Below, one piece after another: positions 34,775-45,535 of a DNA stretch of 64,000 bases (its first letter is position 1; each line of letters begins with the position of its first letter). The position numbers were made by a program, and so were the translations under genes. Source of the DNA: Kingdonia uniflora (taxonomy: Eukaryota; Streptophyta; Magnoliopsida; Ranunculales; Circaeasteraceae); assembly GCA_014058105.1 (NCBI GenBank), contig JACGCM010002435.1, positions 1,302,001 through 1,366,000 on the forward strand, written 5' to 3'. The notes beneath the pieces are model-generated. The model was not told the origin of the DNA and did no database searches. It saw only the letters and a list, made by a program, of their open reading frames with translations.

Positions 34775-35190
34775 AGACTCTTTACAAATGGATCTACTGA
34801 ACCACGAGGATCAGGGAATGGCATTATTCTAGTTACACCATCCAATCACAGAATTGCAAAAGCAATCAAACTCAAGTTCTATGCCACAAATAATGAAACA
34901 GAGTATGAAGCTATCCTGCATGGTCTGGAACTCTCATTAACACTTAAAGCAGAAGAAATAGCTGTTTATGTATATTCCTTGCTAGTAGCCAACCACTACA
35001 ACAAGACATTTAAGATATCAGGCAAAATGGTTTACTATGCTGCGCTGGTTGAAGAGAAAGTGAATAAATTCAAGATAACCACAATTTCTTACCTTCCCTG
35101 AGCATAAAACCGCCATATTGACGCCCTTGCATACGTTGTAGCTATTCTTGAAAGCAATGACAAGAGAACTTTGGACACCGAAATAATATA
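34775..35190 (+). pseudogene. Tat-C second RNase H
   Basis: 'LFTNGSTEPRGSGNGIILV' (normally FTDGS) begins the domain, then 'ATNNETEYEAILHGLELSL', 'YVYSLLVANHYNKTF' and 'ISYLP'. The first catalytic aspartate is asparagine and the DSQL aspartate is tyrosine, so the domain is dead. Confidence 0.8.
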
Positions 35191-35218
35191 ACATTCTAGT
35201 CTCGATACAAGTTATACC

Positions 35219-36494
35219 ATGCAAATCCAAGTTATCGAAGATGAAGATCCTGATGATTGGAGAAAATTCTTTCTTATGTATTTCAATTCTAATACCCTCC
35301 CCAAGAATAAGGGAGAAGCCCGATCTTTACTAGCAAAATGTACACGATTCAAGGTCCAGGAAGGAGTACTATACCGCATTACTGGTGGAGGTCCACTTAT
35401 CAAATATATTTTACAAAGACAAGTCCAAATCAAAATCTAAGAGCTTTACGAAGGAATCTGTACCGCACATGTCTCAGGACGATCTCTGGCGCAGATAGCA
35501 TTCACACAAGGGTTATACTGGATGAGGATAAGTCAAGACTGCAAAGACTTTGTCAAAAAATGCTACAAGTACAAAATCCACGCCTAAGATATTTAATGTC
35601 CAGCTCTTAACTTTCATGTCAGTAATGTCCTCTGGCCATTCAAGAGATGGGCAATTGACCTCATTAATCTATTTTACCCTGCATCAGGAAACAAAAAGCT
35701 TATCCTTGTAGCTACTGCCTACTTCACCAAATGGGCCAAAGCCGTACCACTTTGTCGTACTGACGAAAATAAAGTAATCAAGTTCCTCTGGGAGCACATC
35801 ATCACTCCATTTGGTTGTCCACAAATGATAAGATCAAATAATGGGAAACAGTTCATCAGCAGCAAAATCCTCAAGTTCCTTCATAAGTACAAAATCTAAT
35901 TGACTACTTCGACACCATACCATCCTCAGGGGAATGGCCTAGCTGAAGCTATCAATAAAAGCATCAAGTCATGATTACGAAAATACTTCAATGAAAAGAA
36001 GGGCAGATGGGTCGATGAACTACTTAGTATTTTATGGGCATATAGAACAATACCTCGAACATCCATAGGCTACACACCATTTATGATGGCATTCGGCACT
36101 GAAGTTGTCATCCCTTCAAACCTCGACCTCCCAACATCTATAAGACAAATCACAGATGAAGACAATGAGATTGGATTTCTCCGTAATCTTAATTGGATCG
36201 AAGAAACTCGAGATCATATATACTATAACAAACTTGAGGCGATACCATGATACTCTAAGGAAAGCATACAACAAGAAGGTCAGAAAGTGTAAATTCGGTA
36301 TCGGTGACCTTGCACTTCGACGAATTCAAGATAGTACTCGAGCAAAAGGCTCTAAAAAGTTATCAACAAATTTGGAAGGACCTTATATTATAAGTAACAA
36401 GAATGATAGTGGTATATACTAGTAGATGACTAAAAGTGAAGTACAACTCGAGTTCCCATGGAACACAGCTCATCTAATGATGTTCTACAAATAA
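35219..36494 (+). pseudogene. Tat-C integrase and pol C-terminus
   Basis: Zinc-binding 'ELYEGICTAHVSGRSLAQIA' leads to the core: 'WAIDLINLFYPASGNKKLIL', 'CPQMIRSNNGKQFISSKILK' (normally RSDNG, aspartate lost), and 'HPQGNGLAEAINKSIKS' with glutamate kept. After 'LSILWAYRTIPRTSIGYTPF' comes the tail 'KFGIGDLALRRIQDSTRAKG', 'LSTNLEGPYII' and 'FPWNTAHLMMFYK', with stop at 36492-36494. Confidence 0.85.
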
Positions 36495-36908
36495 AAGCTG
36501 TAATCTATTTTATTTTTTTTAAATAAACGAAGTTTTCTTTCCTATCATTACATCATCTATTCAGCACTTTTTCTTTTAAAAAAACTTGAAAAGTATTTGC
36601 CAAAATTAAGTTTCATTCCTTCGATAAAGTAGATATCCAGTTAAAAGGAAACTGTTTACACATCATTACTGATTCGACAACACATAATATAATTGTCTTT
36701 CTCATCACAACCAGCTATCCCGTAGAGGAACACATCAGGAAAATATATTTCAGTCGACAAAACCATCACATAACCATCTTATCCATCAATTGAGATACTT
36801 TTCATATGCAATATTCTAAATTTTAGTCGACATCTAACAAAACTCGATACAAAGTTCATAATTTCTTCTCGGCACAACAACAAGTAATTGTATCAAGAAT
36901 GAAACGAT

Positions 36909-37381
36909 TGTAGTAGCATATTCCCCAAATTCAACAAGGAGAAGTTAGTACAACCATGTCGAAGGTATGTGATCATTTGAGAAGATGCCAAGTGCACGCC
37001 TACAGATCTCGACCCTCGATAGTAATCGTCAAACTTGGTCAAATAGAGCCATTACAACAGATCCGAGATGTTTGCCTACCACCCACTAATATAGGAGACC
37101 AATTATTTATAACTGCCTGTATACATTATAAATATAGGCAGAGCCTATGTTAAGGGGCATCTAGAACTCTGTTATTTTTTATTATTTGCATCTATTCAAT
37201 CATTAGGCAATTGTAATAACTAGCATATATTGGATTTTACACTCAAAACCCTCCTCGAGGTCGTGATTTTTCTTAAGTTTTACTAAGTTTCCACGTAAAA
37301 TCTATTGTGTTCTAACTTAGAATTGTAACCTCCTTATTAAAGTATTGGAAAAGTTTCCTTTCCAGAAAACACGCCATTACA
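36909..37381 (+). mobile_element. Tat-C 3' LTR
   Basis: It starts TGTAGTAGCATATTCCCC and ends CACGCCATTACA, keeping TG and CA. It is 473 bp against 466 for the 5' copy, with many transitions between them, so the insertion is old. 'cctcctcgaggtcgtgattttt' marks R-U5. Confidence 0.9.
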
Positions 37382-37413
37382 ATATCCCCAGTGTAGTAAG
37401 TTTCAAGAGCAAG

Positions 37414-37515
37414 ATGCCTCGTGGAAGATCCGCGACAAAGAAATCTACACTCGCTCAAGATGTAGTAAAATTAACGAAAAAACTCAATAGGCTTGTCGAG
37501 GCTTTGGGTATGTGA
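37414..37515 (+). CDS. 33-codon ORF of LARD-G leader region
   Basis: The ATG 33 bases after the Tat-C right edge opens 'MPRGRSATKKSTLAQDVVKL', ending 'RLVEALGM'. The short basic and heptad-like sequence resembles the first residues of a retroelement gag, but no known family is recognised. Before the Tat-C insertion this ATG lay about 70 bases after the primer-binding site, where a retroelement ORF would start. It may be truncated by its stop. Confidence 0.4.
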   Translation: MPRGRSATKKSTLAQDVVKLTKKLNRLVEALGM

Positions 37516-37551
37516 ACCTTTTTCCCACCCCTCCAATCAACGACAATTTTA

Positions 37552-38110
37552 TCACCTATTTACCACGACTATCTCAAAGATTTGACCACCACCACAAAGA
37601 CTGGTAAAATGGAATCCCTCACCGTTTATACATCTTCTTGTTGATAGAAACATGAGATTGGAAACCCCGATGTTTGATATGGTGAGCAAAGAGACTCCGA
37701 CCATCATGAAAGGTCCGGTCAATGACTTACCATTACCGACAGTAAGTTTGTACTCTAAGGCAGCGCCGAACGGCGTCCAATTCTTTTTTCCAAATCCGCG
37801 ATAAGAAAACACCTCCACAATTTGTGATTTCACGAGGATTCTTGATAAAGGAGATATCAGAGTTCATTACGGGGTCCAATGGGTATCCCCAATCAGTGTT
37901 TTGGCCGGTAGTACAACTGCTAATGGTGGTTTTGTCACCGCCGGTAACAAAGATTTTGATGCCAATTTTGGAAAGGTTTTCAATAGAGGACTCATGGGAA
38001 GCTTTCCTAGAGTCTAAGGGGAGCTTAAGATCGATGTTTTGATCGTAAAAATAGTTGGTTTAATGTATCCAAAAAATTGAGTTACAGTTTTCACGATGAA
38101 GAAGAGAGAC
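37552..38110 (-). pseudogene. Unidentified host-gene-like fragment antisense in LARD-G
   Basis: Minus frames give a coherent protein broken by one stop and one frameshift. It reads 'KCEVSLLHRENCNSIFWIH', a stop, 'TNYFYDQNIDLKLPLDSRKA', 'IGIKIFVTGGDKTTISSCTT', 'DWGYPLDPVMNSDISFIKNP', a shift at the GGTGTTTTC near 37810, then 'FSYRGFGKKNWTPFGAALEY' and 'GFHFTSLCGGGQIFEIVVVN', ending at 37552. The codon pattern looks constrained. I do not recognise the family. A TATA box and G-box lie upstream on the same strand. Confidence 0.5.
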
Positions 38111-38149
38111 TTCACATTTGAGAAAAAAGAAGGGGCAATATGTGACCCA

Positions 38150-38190
38150 CACGTGGTTTCTTTAAACCAAATCCAAGCATATTTATAGGC
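38150..38190 (-). promoter_or_regulatory. Promoter-like TATA box and G-box on the minus strand
   Basis: CCTATAAATATG (about 38179-38190, minus) is a good TATA box. CACGTG (38150-38155) sits about 30 bases downstream, near the expected transcription start. Both precede the antisense gene-like fragment, which suggests it was captured with its promoter. Confidence 0.45.
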
Positions 38191-38564
38191 CGCCCAAACC
38201 AGGCCCAAACCCGGGCCTAACATAGCCACATCATCAAGTTATATTTTTAAGTTAACGAGCTGGCCTGAGTCGTTCAAGCTGGAGCGAGCCAACCTAAGCT
38301 ACTCAAATCAAGCCGAACAAGCCCCAACTTAAGAAAGCATCTCCAATAGTTATGTTACCAATGGATCTCTAGCAGTTCAAAATTTAGCCAAGTCAAGTCA
38401 GTGCCAACAAAATAGCTCTAGTAATAGCTCTCAATCGCCATATTACACAGCAATGAATTTAAGAGGCAGGTACGCAATACGAGATGTAGATAAACTTTAT
38501 CCAATGGTTTCGTTCTCATATATTACAGTCTGAGGTATTCTAATATTTGTTTTGTATAAGGGTG

Positions 38565-38873
38565 ATGATGGCCTTAGGCGAAAAGTTATTTTTGTATGTT
38601 GACCCATTTTGGGAAAGCTATGTAGCAGGCTTCGAGGAGGGGTCCATAATAGATTTTCAGCTTTTAATTTCAGACGTCAATGGATGTAGGGATGTTGGTG
38701 ACAGCATCATACCCCCGTACATGAGTGCGACCTCATTTTATGGTAGATTTCGTGGTAGAATTCGAAGTTTGAAGACGGGTATACCATATCAGAAAGTTTC
38801 AAGTTCCGTAATGTTTCAAAAGCTTGTCAATTTCATAGTTGAAATCTTCCGCAGAGGGAGGGATTTGATGTGA
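38565..38873 (+). CDS. Unknown 102-codon ORF next to the LARD-G polypurine tract
   Basis: The first ATG of the open frame at 38565 starts 'MMALGEKLFLYVDPFWESYV', and the frame ends '...VEIFRRGRDLM'. The stop is inside the first bases of the LTR, and the polypurine tract encodes 'RRGRD'. A gag-pol motif is absent. It may be a captured exon or the remains of an element protein. The frame upstream could begin with an intron acceptor (ttgttttgtataag) near 38548-38560. Confidence 0.35.
   Translation: MMALGEKLFLYVDPFWESYVAGFEEGSIIDFQLLISDVNGCRDVGDSIIPPYMSATSFYGRFRGRIRSLKTGIPYQKVSSSVMFQKLVNFIVEIFRRGRDLM
38852..38865 (+). promoter_or_regulatory. Polypurine tract of LARD-G
   Basis: CAGAGGGAGGGATT directly precedes the LTR start TGATGTGAAT. 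This is the usual position of the plus-strand primer in an LTR element. Confidence 0.65.
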
Positions 38874-39257
38874 ATTGTCATCTAATAGTCGAACGCAGGA
38901 GCTTAATTCATATTTAATTAATACTAATTTTAAACTAGATCTCAAATAAAGTTTAATAAGAATAAAACTCAACTCTTTTCATAAACAAATTAACTCTATT
39001 AACTACTGAAGAACAAATAACCTAGACCTTCCCTTTTATAGAATACAAGGGGGATTATAATTAACTACCCTAATTTTAATATAAATAGAATTTTACTTAA
39101 ATTGGGAAAACTTTATCTTTAACCTTGTGTCGGTTAAACAAGCAAGTCCCTAAAATCTACTTAGCATCTCCAGCAATGGAGAGGCTTGAATCAAAATAAC
39201 ATAAATAAAAATAATACGTCAATGGTGAGAACGACTATTAGATGATGATTCACATCA
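38866..39257 (-). mobile_element. LARD-G 3' LTR, largely inverted, with terminal inverted repeats
   Basis: The first 26 or so bases (TGATGTGAATTGTCATCTAA...) are the LTR start in plus orientation, as expected after the polypurine tract. From 'cgaacgcaggagcttaattc' on, the sequence is an LTR in reverse, ending ...ATTCACATCA at 39257. The result is a 392-bp unit with about 26-bp terminal inverted repeats. The reversed LTR has the TATA box 'CTATAAAAGGGAAGG' on minus. Confidence 0.75.
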
Positions 39258-41035
39258 TTATATGTCAATCTTAGGGAGAAATTCTCATCCTCTAGCCCTT
39301 CTCTTCTTTTTATATGCCAAATAGGTTGGTTCTCATACACCTCTACTTTACAATTGTTAGGTTTCTTAATTATATATCACATCTTCCAAACCAATGCGCA
39401 TTAGGGTTCTCAAATGTCACCTTAGATGTACCAAACTACATAAAAGTTAGTCTGCACTTAGTATAATTTTAAAATACCACTTTTCAATTTACAACTATGT
39501 TTATGTTATTCAAAACCAAAGCATGTGAACACAAAATACACATTTGCTACATTTAAACACGTCAAATGTTGTAAACTTCTATCCATTATGAGTCAAAAAT
39601 CTTGAATCATGCTTCTTTATATACTAGGAAGTTAAATGAAATAAATACAAACTATGAGTTACATAATTTTCTAACAACACGACAACATAGAATCACCAGT
39701 GAATTTTATTCATTTAACCTATACTTCATCATCTTCCAAGCATACTCTCCGCCTAACTCTTCATCTTCAATCATGGTTTCTCCAAGTACACCTCACTCTT
39801 TTGATCACCTATCACCTATTACCGAAGGAAAAAAAAACTAACAAAACCCCATTCAATTTGAGACCTTACCTCACATATCAACCACCAAACTCTAAAGTTT
39901 CTAGCATTCAACCTCCATTGTTAACTTATATCATAAGAATATGGGGGGTTCATAAAACAATTTGTGTTTCTCTTATGCATCTTTCAAATGGGGTGATTAG
40001 AGCACGATCATGCACCCTTTAAATGCAGTTCAACCAACAACATATAGAGGTTGTTGATAGGCAACCAACGGTGAATCTTGTTCCCACAATTGATCTTACA
40101 ATACTGCCACATCCAGCAATTGAGATTATGGAGTTGAACAACGCGATAAATTTAATACTGATATTATCGCAACTAGTCGTCCTTCATCTGGTACCCGGCG
40201 ATGGCGTATGAAATCGGTTTCAATCTTTGGAAATAAATACTAATCATACAATCATTGTACATGGAAATCATTGATCATTCTTACCTTTAAGTAATCAAAG
40301 GGGTACAATCGGTAATCTGATGGTTACCATACCCATATACCCTTTCTCAACTACACCCCATATACACTTTAATTAGTTCTATTATGACATAAATTATTAT
40401 ATGATCGTCTACTATGACAATGAGACATGTGCAAAGTGCAAAGTATATACAATATTAAATTACTTACTGACATTAATAATCTTATTGAGATTTTTTATTG
40501 AAATAACTTTAGAAAATAAGGTTATAAATACTGAAAGATCGAAATAGTTAATTTTAAATCGGTCATTATGGCAATACACTATAACATTAACAAAATAAAT
40601 CAACTTTATAGAAAGTTACCATACCGTGTAGATACTATATAATGCACAACTTTGTACCGTACTTTTTGATCGATATAACTTAAGAAATAATACTACGCAT
40701 ACTTTTTGATCAATTTTAAATTGGCCGCTGCAGTAGTATACTATAACATTAACAAAATAAGTTTACTGTATAGAAAAACACTATAGCGTGTGGATGCTAT
40801 ATAGTGCACAACTTTGAATCGTACTTTAGTTTCTTAACCATGGACATAAAGTATGTTTTACATAAAATATTTTTTACATAATGAACGATTCAATAGTGTT
40901 TTCCCTTATACAAGTCAATGTGTGCAATACCAATGTCTGGATATCTCTAGAGTAAAACGTTGCGCAAACATGCAGGAAGATTTTGTGGAAATTGAGTATA
41001 GTGAGCTTACATGGAGTGAAGAACAATACATTGAA
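39258..41035. other. AT-rich spacer with weak ORFs
   Basis: Frames at 39602-40211 on plus are short and unrecognised. A local duplication at 40545-40815 is listed separately. Nothing else is supported. Confidence 0.45.
40545..40815. repeat. Tandem duplication, about 160-bp unit
   Basis: 'aattttaaatcggtc...ctataacattaacaaaataa...atagtgcacaactttg' at about 40548-40656 recurs at about 40708-40816 with point changes. Confidence 0.75.
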
Positions 41036-41043
41036 TCATAACT

Positions 41044-41174
41044 CATCATATTCTAATTTTAAGATACACAATATATAAAAAACAACGAAAAAAACAATAC
41101 AATGGAAAATACATTCTAATTTTAAGATACACAACATATAAAATACAACGGAAAAAATAATACAATGGAAAATA
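41044..41174. repeat. Tandem duplication, about 62-bp unit
   Basis: 'attctaattttaagatacacaaYatataaaa' plus 'caatacaatggaaaata' occurs twice in succession. It lies beyond the recognisable 3' LTR portion of Copia-D and could be part of that LTR's downstream half. Confidence 0.8.
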
Positions 41175-41310
41175 ATTTTCAACATAATGGCTGGCACACG
41201 GGTGTGCATGTTGATAAAGTTGATAAACTTTTCCACACTTTTAATGTGCTTAGAGATGATTTATTTATAGATTAACTTAGTATAGATTACACAACAAATA
41301 TAATAGGGAT

Positions 41311-41406
41311 AGTTATGGGATTCATTTATTTTAGGAGATTGAATAGGAAAGAGTTGTTATGCTTAACAACTCTTATTTGACTGATTCTTTTGGCATATCC
41401 TTCATA
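41311..41406 (-). mobile_element. Copia-D 3' LTR, U3 portion
   Basis: It starts on minus TATGAAGGATATGCC after the polypurine tract and reads to ...AATCCCATAACTATCC. It matches 45522-45615 nearly base for base. The full LTR may extend left to about 41040 and include a TATA-like CTATAAATAAATC (minus, near 41265) and the 62-bp duplication. Confidence 0.7.
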
Positions 41407-41759
41407 TGCCCCCTCAAGCTAAGCGGCAAGGAAGTGATGGTTAGCATGTCTCAAAGTTGGCAATGGCGTGTTGAACTTACTCCCTTTGTAAAATATCTGC
41501 CAATTGATCTTTAGTAGAGATGAAACGAACTTCGAGTTGACGACGGGCAACCCGTTCACGGACGAAATGATAATCTATTTCAATGTGCTTTATCCGGGAA
41601 TGGAATACCGGATTAACCGTAAGATATGTGGTGCCCAAGTTGTCATACCATAGCTTTGGAGATGCTTGAGGATGAAAACCAAGTTCATGAAGTAATAATT
41701 GAATCCAAATTAATTCAGCTGTTGTAATAGCTAATCTGCAATACTGCGCTTCAGTGCTA

Positions 41760-43000
41760 GACCTCGAGATGGTTTTCTATTTCTTGCACTCCAAGAGAGG
41801 AGATTTCCCCCGAAAAATATATAATATCCGCTTGTTGATCGACGATCATCAGAGCACCCAGCCCAATCAACATTAGAAAAAGCATTGAGAGTGAGAGATG
41901 GCGGAGCTTTTAATGATAGACCATAATCAATAATGTATTTTAAATATCAAAGTATGCACTTGACGACAACCCAATGCTCATCCATGGGATCATGCATGAA
42001 CTGGCACACTTTGTTAACTGCATAAGAGACATCAAGTCGAGTAAATGTTAGATATTGGAGAACACCAACAACACTCCTATAAAGAGTAGGATTGCGAAAC
42101 CGAGTACCACCGCGTTGAGATAATTGAGTACTTGATGCGAGGGGAGTATTAATAGGTCTTGCACCATCCATTTGAGTTCTGCGAAGCAGGTCTCTAATAT
42201 ACTTCTTTTGAGATAAAAATATACCAGTAGCATAACGATGTGTTTCGATGCCCAGAAAGTAGTGAAGTGACCCCATATCTTTGATTGCAAATACAGAGTT
42301 TAGCTTTGCAATTAAAGATTTAATGTAAGTTTGGCTCGAACCCGTGATGATTATGCCGTCAATATAGACTAATAAAAATAGGGTGTGCGTCGGTCGGATC
42401 ATAATAAAGAGAGAGGAGTCGGCTTTAGAACTTGTGAATCCAATCTGCAAGAGAAAAGTACTTCGTCATTGATACCACACAGGTGGGGCCTGCTTCAAAC
42501 CGTAGAGGGACTTGTGTAAACGACAAACATAATTTAGGTTTTGTTTGTCAATGTAGCCAGGGGGTTGCTTCATGTATACTTCCTCCTCAAGCAATCCATG
42601 GAGAAAGGCATTTTGTACATCGAGTTGGTACAAGGGCCATCCACGGGCTAATGAAATGGTGAAAATAGTGTGTATAGTGTAAGGTTTAACTACGGGACTG
42701 AATGTTTCACCATAATCAACTCCTTCTTATTGGTTAAATCCCTTTGCAACAAGACACGCCTTATATATCTCGATGGAGCCATCGGCTTTCTGTTTCAAGC
42801 GAAATACCCATTTACATCTAACAACATTTTGGTTGGTATTGGGTGGAACCAGAGACCATGAGCCATTCTTTAAAAGGGCATGAAGTTCGGCATCCATTGC
42901 TTGGCGCCATTCAGAACTTTGATAAGCTTGAGAGTGACACGTAGGTTCGATAATATCATTGCCATACAGAGGATGTTTTGTCACAATTAACACTTTGGGC
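41760..43000 (-). pseudogene. Copia-D reverse transcriptase and RNase H
   Basis: From 42993 down: 'SSEWRQAMDAELHALLKNGS', 'RCKWVFRLKQKADGSIEIYK', a stop, '[18 protein letters not shown]' and '[20 protein letters not shown]'. From 42450: 'LLVYIDGIIITGSSQTYIKS' (normally YVDD, second aspartate lost to glycine), 'MGSLHYFLGIETHRYATGIF', and RNase H pieces 'LNAFSNVDWAGCSDDRRSTS' down to about 41770. Several shifts break the end of RNase H. Confidence 0.85.
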
Positions 43001-43163
43001 TAAAAGATTCCATCTTTTGAACGAGTTGTCATCTGATGACCTTGTTATGTTGTGACTTGCCTTAGGGATTGAACTGGTAGTTCTAAGGATTGAGATTCTG
43101 ATGGTGTAGTATTGGTATGCATGGTACTATTAGTTCCTGCATGAAGAGACTCAAAAAGGGGGG

Positions 43164-44130
43164 CTAAATTTGTAATATGAGAAGTGTCATTTGCATCAGG
43201 AGAAATGTAGAGGTATTTAAAGAGGTATGTGAAACAGAGGTAACAATAGGTGGAGATATAGATGCATTTGACAAACCTGAGGCTGGTGGTGAAGATATGA
43301 CGTTGATGGTGGATGATGTAGAACCATTCAGCGCAGAGGTGGTGGTTCCATGAGCTGCAAAAGGAAAAACATGTTCGACAAATACAACATGACGTGATAT
43401 ATAGAGTCGGTTTTTAGAAATGTCCAAGCATAGATAACCTTTGTGGGTGGAGTTGTAACCAACGAATACACATGCAAGCAAGCGTGGAGCCAGTTTGTGT
43501 GGGCTGTAGGCGCACAAGTGAGGATAGCATAAACACCCAAAGACACGAAGAAATTCATAGTTTGGTGCTTTATTGTATAAGATCTCAAATGGAAACTTAT
43601 TTTGGAGAACAGGTGTGGGGAATCTATTCACTAGATAACAAGAGGTGTTAAAGGCTTCAACCCACAAATCAAATGGCATAGATGCATTGTGGATCAGAGA
43701 TCGTCCAGTTTCAACAATGTGACGATGACGCCTTTCCGCTAGGCCATTTTGTTCGGCGGTGTGCGGGTAAGAGAATCGATGATATATTCCCTGACAATCA
43801 AGAAATGGAGTAAAATTTTGACATTCTCTCTCCTCCATTGTCTGACTAGAATATCTTGATTTTCTTGTTTAGCAAATTTTCAATTTTGGATTTAAAAGAT
43901 ATGAAGGTATGTAATGCATCGGATTTGTTATTAAGTGGAAAAATCCAAATAAATCTACTGAAAACATCCATGAATAAAATATAGTAACGAAAACCATTTT
44001 GAGATGTGACTGGAGAAGGGCCTCATAGATCAGAGACAATGAGATGCAAAGGTTCAGAGTATAAACTCAAACTATTGGAGAAAGGCAACTTTGAACTTTT
44101 ATTAGCAAAACAAGAATGACAATGTTCAAC
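43164..44130 (-). pseudogene. Copia-D integrase
   Basis: The core includes 'EPLHLIVSDL' then '*GPSPVTSQNGFRYYILFMD' with a stop replacing tryptophan. Next come 'SDNGGE' followed by a stop, 'YPHTAEQNGLAERRHRHIVE' (glutamate kept), 'NRFPTPVLQNKFPFEILYNK', and 'FLRVFGCLCYPHLCAYSPHK'. The 224-codon open frame 43838-43164 covers the second half and linker. The DDE aspartates look present but the frame is cut. Confidence 0.85.
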
Positions 44131-44205
44131 TTTATTATGAGCAACTGGAAGAAAAAATTGTTGAACAACAGGTTTTACAGTTCGCATCAAGGGATGCCCC
44201 AAATG

Positions 44206-44688
44206 TCAATGCCAAAGTTGCATGGAGGATCGTTCAATTATGAAAGCTGAAGGGGAAGAGTGATCATGAAATGTTGATAAGCAGTACAAGCCATTTTTAT
44301 TCCGCCCTTGAAGAACCACCATCCCCGTGCGACGATCCTTCACAAGAAAGAAAGAAGGGTGAAACTCAAAGTAGACATTATTATCTTTTGAGAATTGAGT
44401 TACAGATAATAGATTTGTGGAAATTTTGGGCACATGATAAATATTGTTAAGTAAAAAGGTTCGATTTGAGCAAGTGAATGAAGTCTTACCGACATGAGCG
44501 ATGGGAAGAGTTTTACCATTACCTACTCGAATCTGGTCTGGACTATTATACTCTGAATGCATGTAAAGGTTTTGAAGATCATATGTTGCATGATTAGTAG
44601 CTCCACTATCGGGATGCCACTGGTTATCAGAGTAGTAGCCCGGCGGCTGCAACATAGGCAGTGGATTGAGAAGTGTTGGATTGTTCAT
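44206..44688 (-). pseudogene. Copia-D protease and GAG-pre-integrase
   Basis: 'NQWHPDSGATNHATYDLQNL' is the copia protease motif with D-S-G intact. 'YHVPKISTNLLSVTQFSKDN' and 'LVKDRRTGMVVLQGRNKNGL' follow. The frame is open for 160 codons. It ends with 'SSMQLWH', where the GAG-pre-integrase (normally LWH.RLGHP) starts, and then stops. Confidence 0.85.
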
Positions 44689-45535
44689 GACAATGCCAAC
44701 ATATATTTGCCGAATGATTCTTTTTGCCGCAGATCGTACAAGGACCAGCAGAGTTTGAGGAGAAGCGACTCTGACCAGAGAATTGATTTGGACCTCGGTT
44801 ATAGTTGCGGTTTGGATTGCGGTTCTGATTAGATTTGTTGTTGTATTGGTATTGATTTGATGAGTTTATTCCTTGCCTCTTATTTCCGCCATAACGGGAT
44901 GCAACGTTGGCAAGGGGTTGTGAAGTAAGAATCGCTTGTTGTGCTTCAACTCGCATATCAAAGGCTAGCAGGTGTGCTTGGAAATCATCCATCATAATAT
45001 TGTCAACCGTAGCTGTAAGGGAGGCGACGATAGCATCATAGGCAGAGTTAAGTCCGCTTAAGATAATTTGCTCTACATCAGCTTCTTGTAAAGGGCGCCC
45101 TGAAGCTGCGAGACTATCCGCAAGAGTCTTTGCATGATCAAAGTACTCAAGCATAGTTTTGTTGCCTTTCCGGATGGTTTGTAGTTCACGTCGAATTTGC
45201 ATGATACGAGCTTTTGATTTTGAAGCATACTGCTTCTCTAATGCTACCCATACTGAGCGGGACGTGTCGAGAGCGGTAACTTGCGCAAGAACAGTTTTTG
45301 AAAGTGATGAGAGTAACTACCCAAGCAACACTTGGTCCTGCTTATGCCAAGTGCGATACTGCGGATTAGGTTCATGGGTAGGGGTTTCATGAGGGGGACA
45401 ATCAGTCCCATCAACGAATCCCTCAAGGTCGTATCCTTTTAGTAAAGGTACGAACTGGGCCTGCCAAAGGAGATAGTTATCTCGCTCTAATTTGACTGAG
45501 ACTAAACGGTGAATGTGGACAATTATGGGATTCAT
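44627..45535 (-). pseudogene. Copia-D gag
   Basis: The first frame (45535-45317) reads 'KLERDNYLLWQAQFVPLLKG', 'LEGFVDGTDCPPHETP' and stops. The second (45202-44627) reads 'QIRRELQTIRKGNKTMLEYF', 'ILSGLNSAYDAIVASLTAT', an N-rich linker, and the zinc knuckle 'CTICGKKNHSANIC' (C-X2-C-X4-H-X4-C). This is the UBN2-type copia gag. The apparent start 'MNPIIV' is LTR sequence fused in frame. Confidence 0.85.

Larger units (their letters stand above)
30375..37381 (+). mobile_element. Tat-C: near-complete Ty3/gypsy element inserted in LARD-G
   Basis: Two LTRs (30375-30840, 36909-37381) frame gag, protease, RT, RNase H, a second RNase H and integrase, all on plus. The dual RNase H and the gag type place it near Tat. 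Flanks are ATATA on the left and ATATC on the right, a 5-bp duplication with one change. All catalytic centres show damage. Unlike Tat-A and Tat-B, its 3' untranslated part (36495-36908) has no tandem repeats and no antisense ORF. Confidence 0.9.
29978..39257 (+). mobile_element. LARD-G: non-autonomous LTR element, interrupted by Tat-C
   Basis: The 5' LTR (29978-30345) is followed by a methionine-tRNA-type primer-binding site at 30351. After the Tat-C insertion the internal region resumes at 37382 and ends with a polypurine tract (38852-38865) directly before LTR sequence (38866). Without Tat-C the internal region is about 1.5 kb and has no gag-pol. It holds a 33-codon ORF, an antisense gene fragment and a 102-codon ORF. 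The 3' LTR is largely inverted. Confidence 0.6.

Noticed and set aside
37824..38042. Plus ORF of 72 codons in LARD-G
   Set aside because: It lies opposite to the more coherent minus-strand gene fragment and has no recognisable motif.
37552..38110. Possible endogenous pararetrovirus movement-protein remnant
   Set aside because: No conserved movement-protein, coat or RT motif accompanies it; the LTR element context and the promoter-like sequence fit a captured host gene better.
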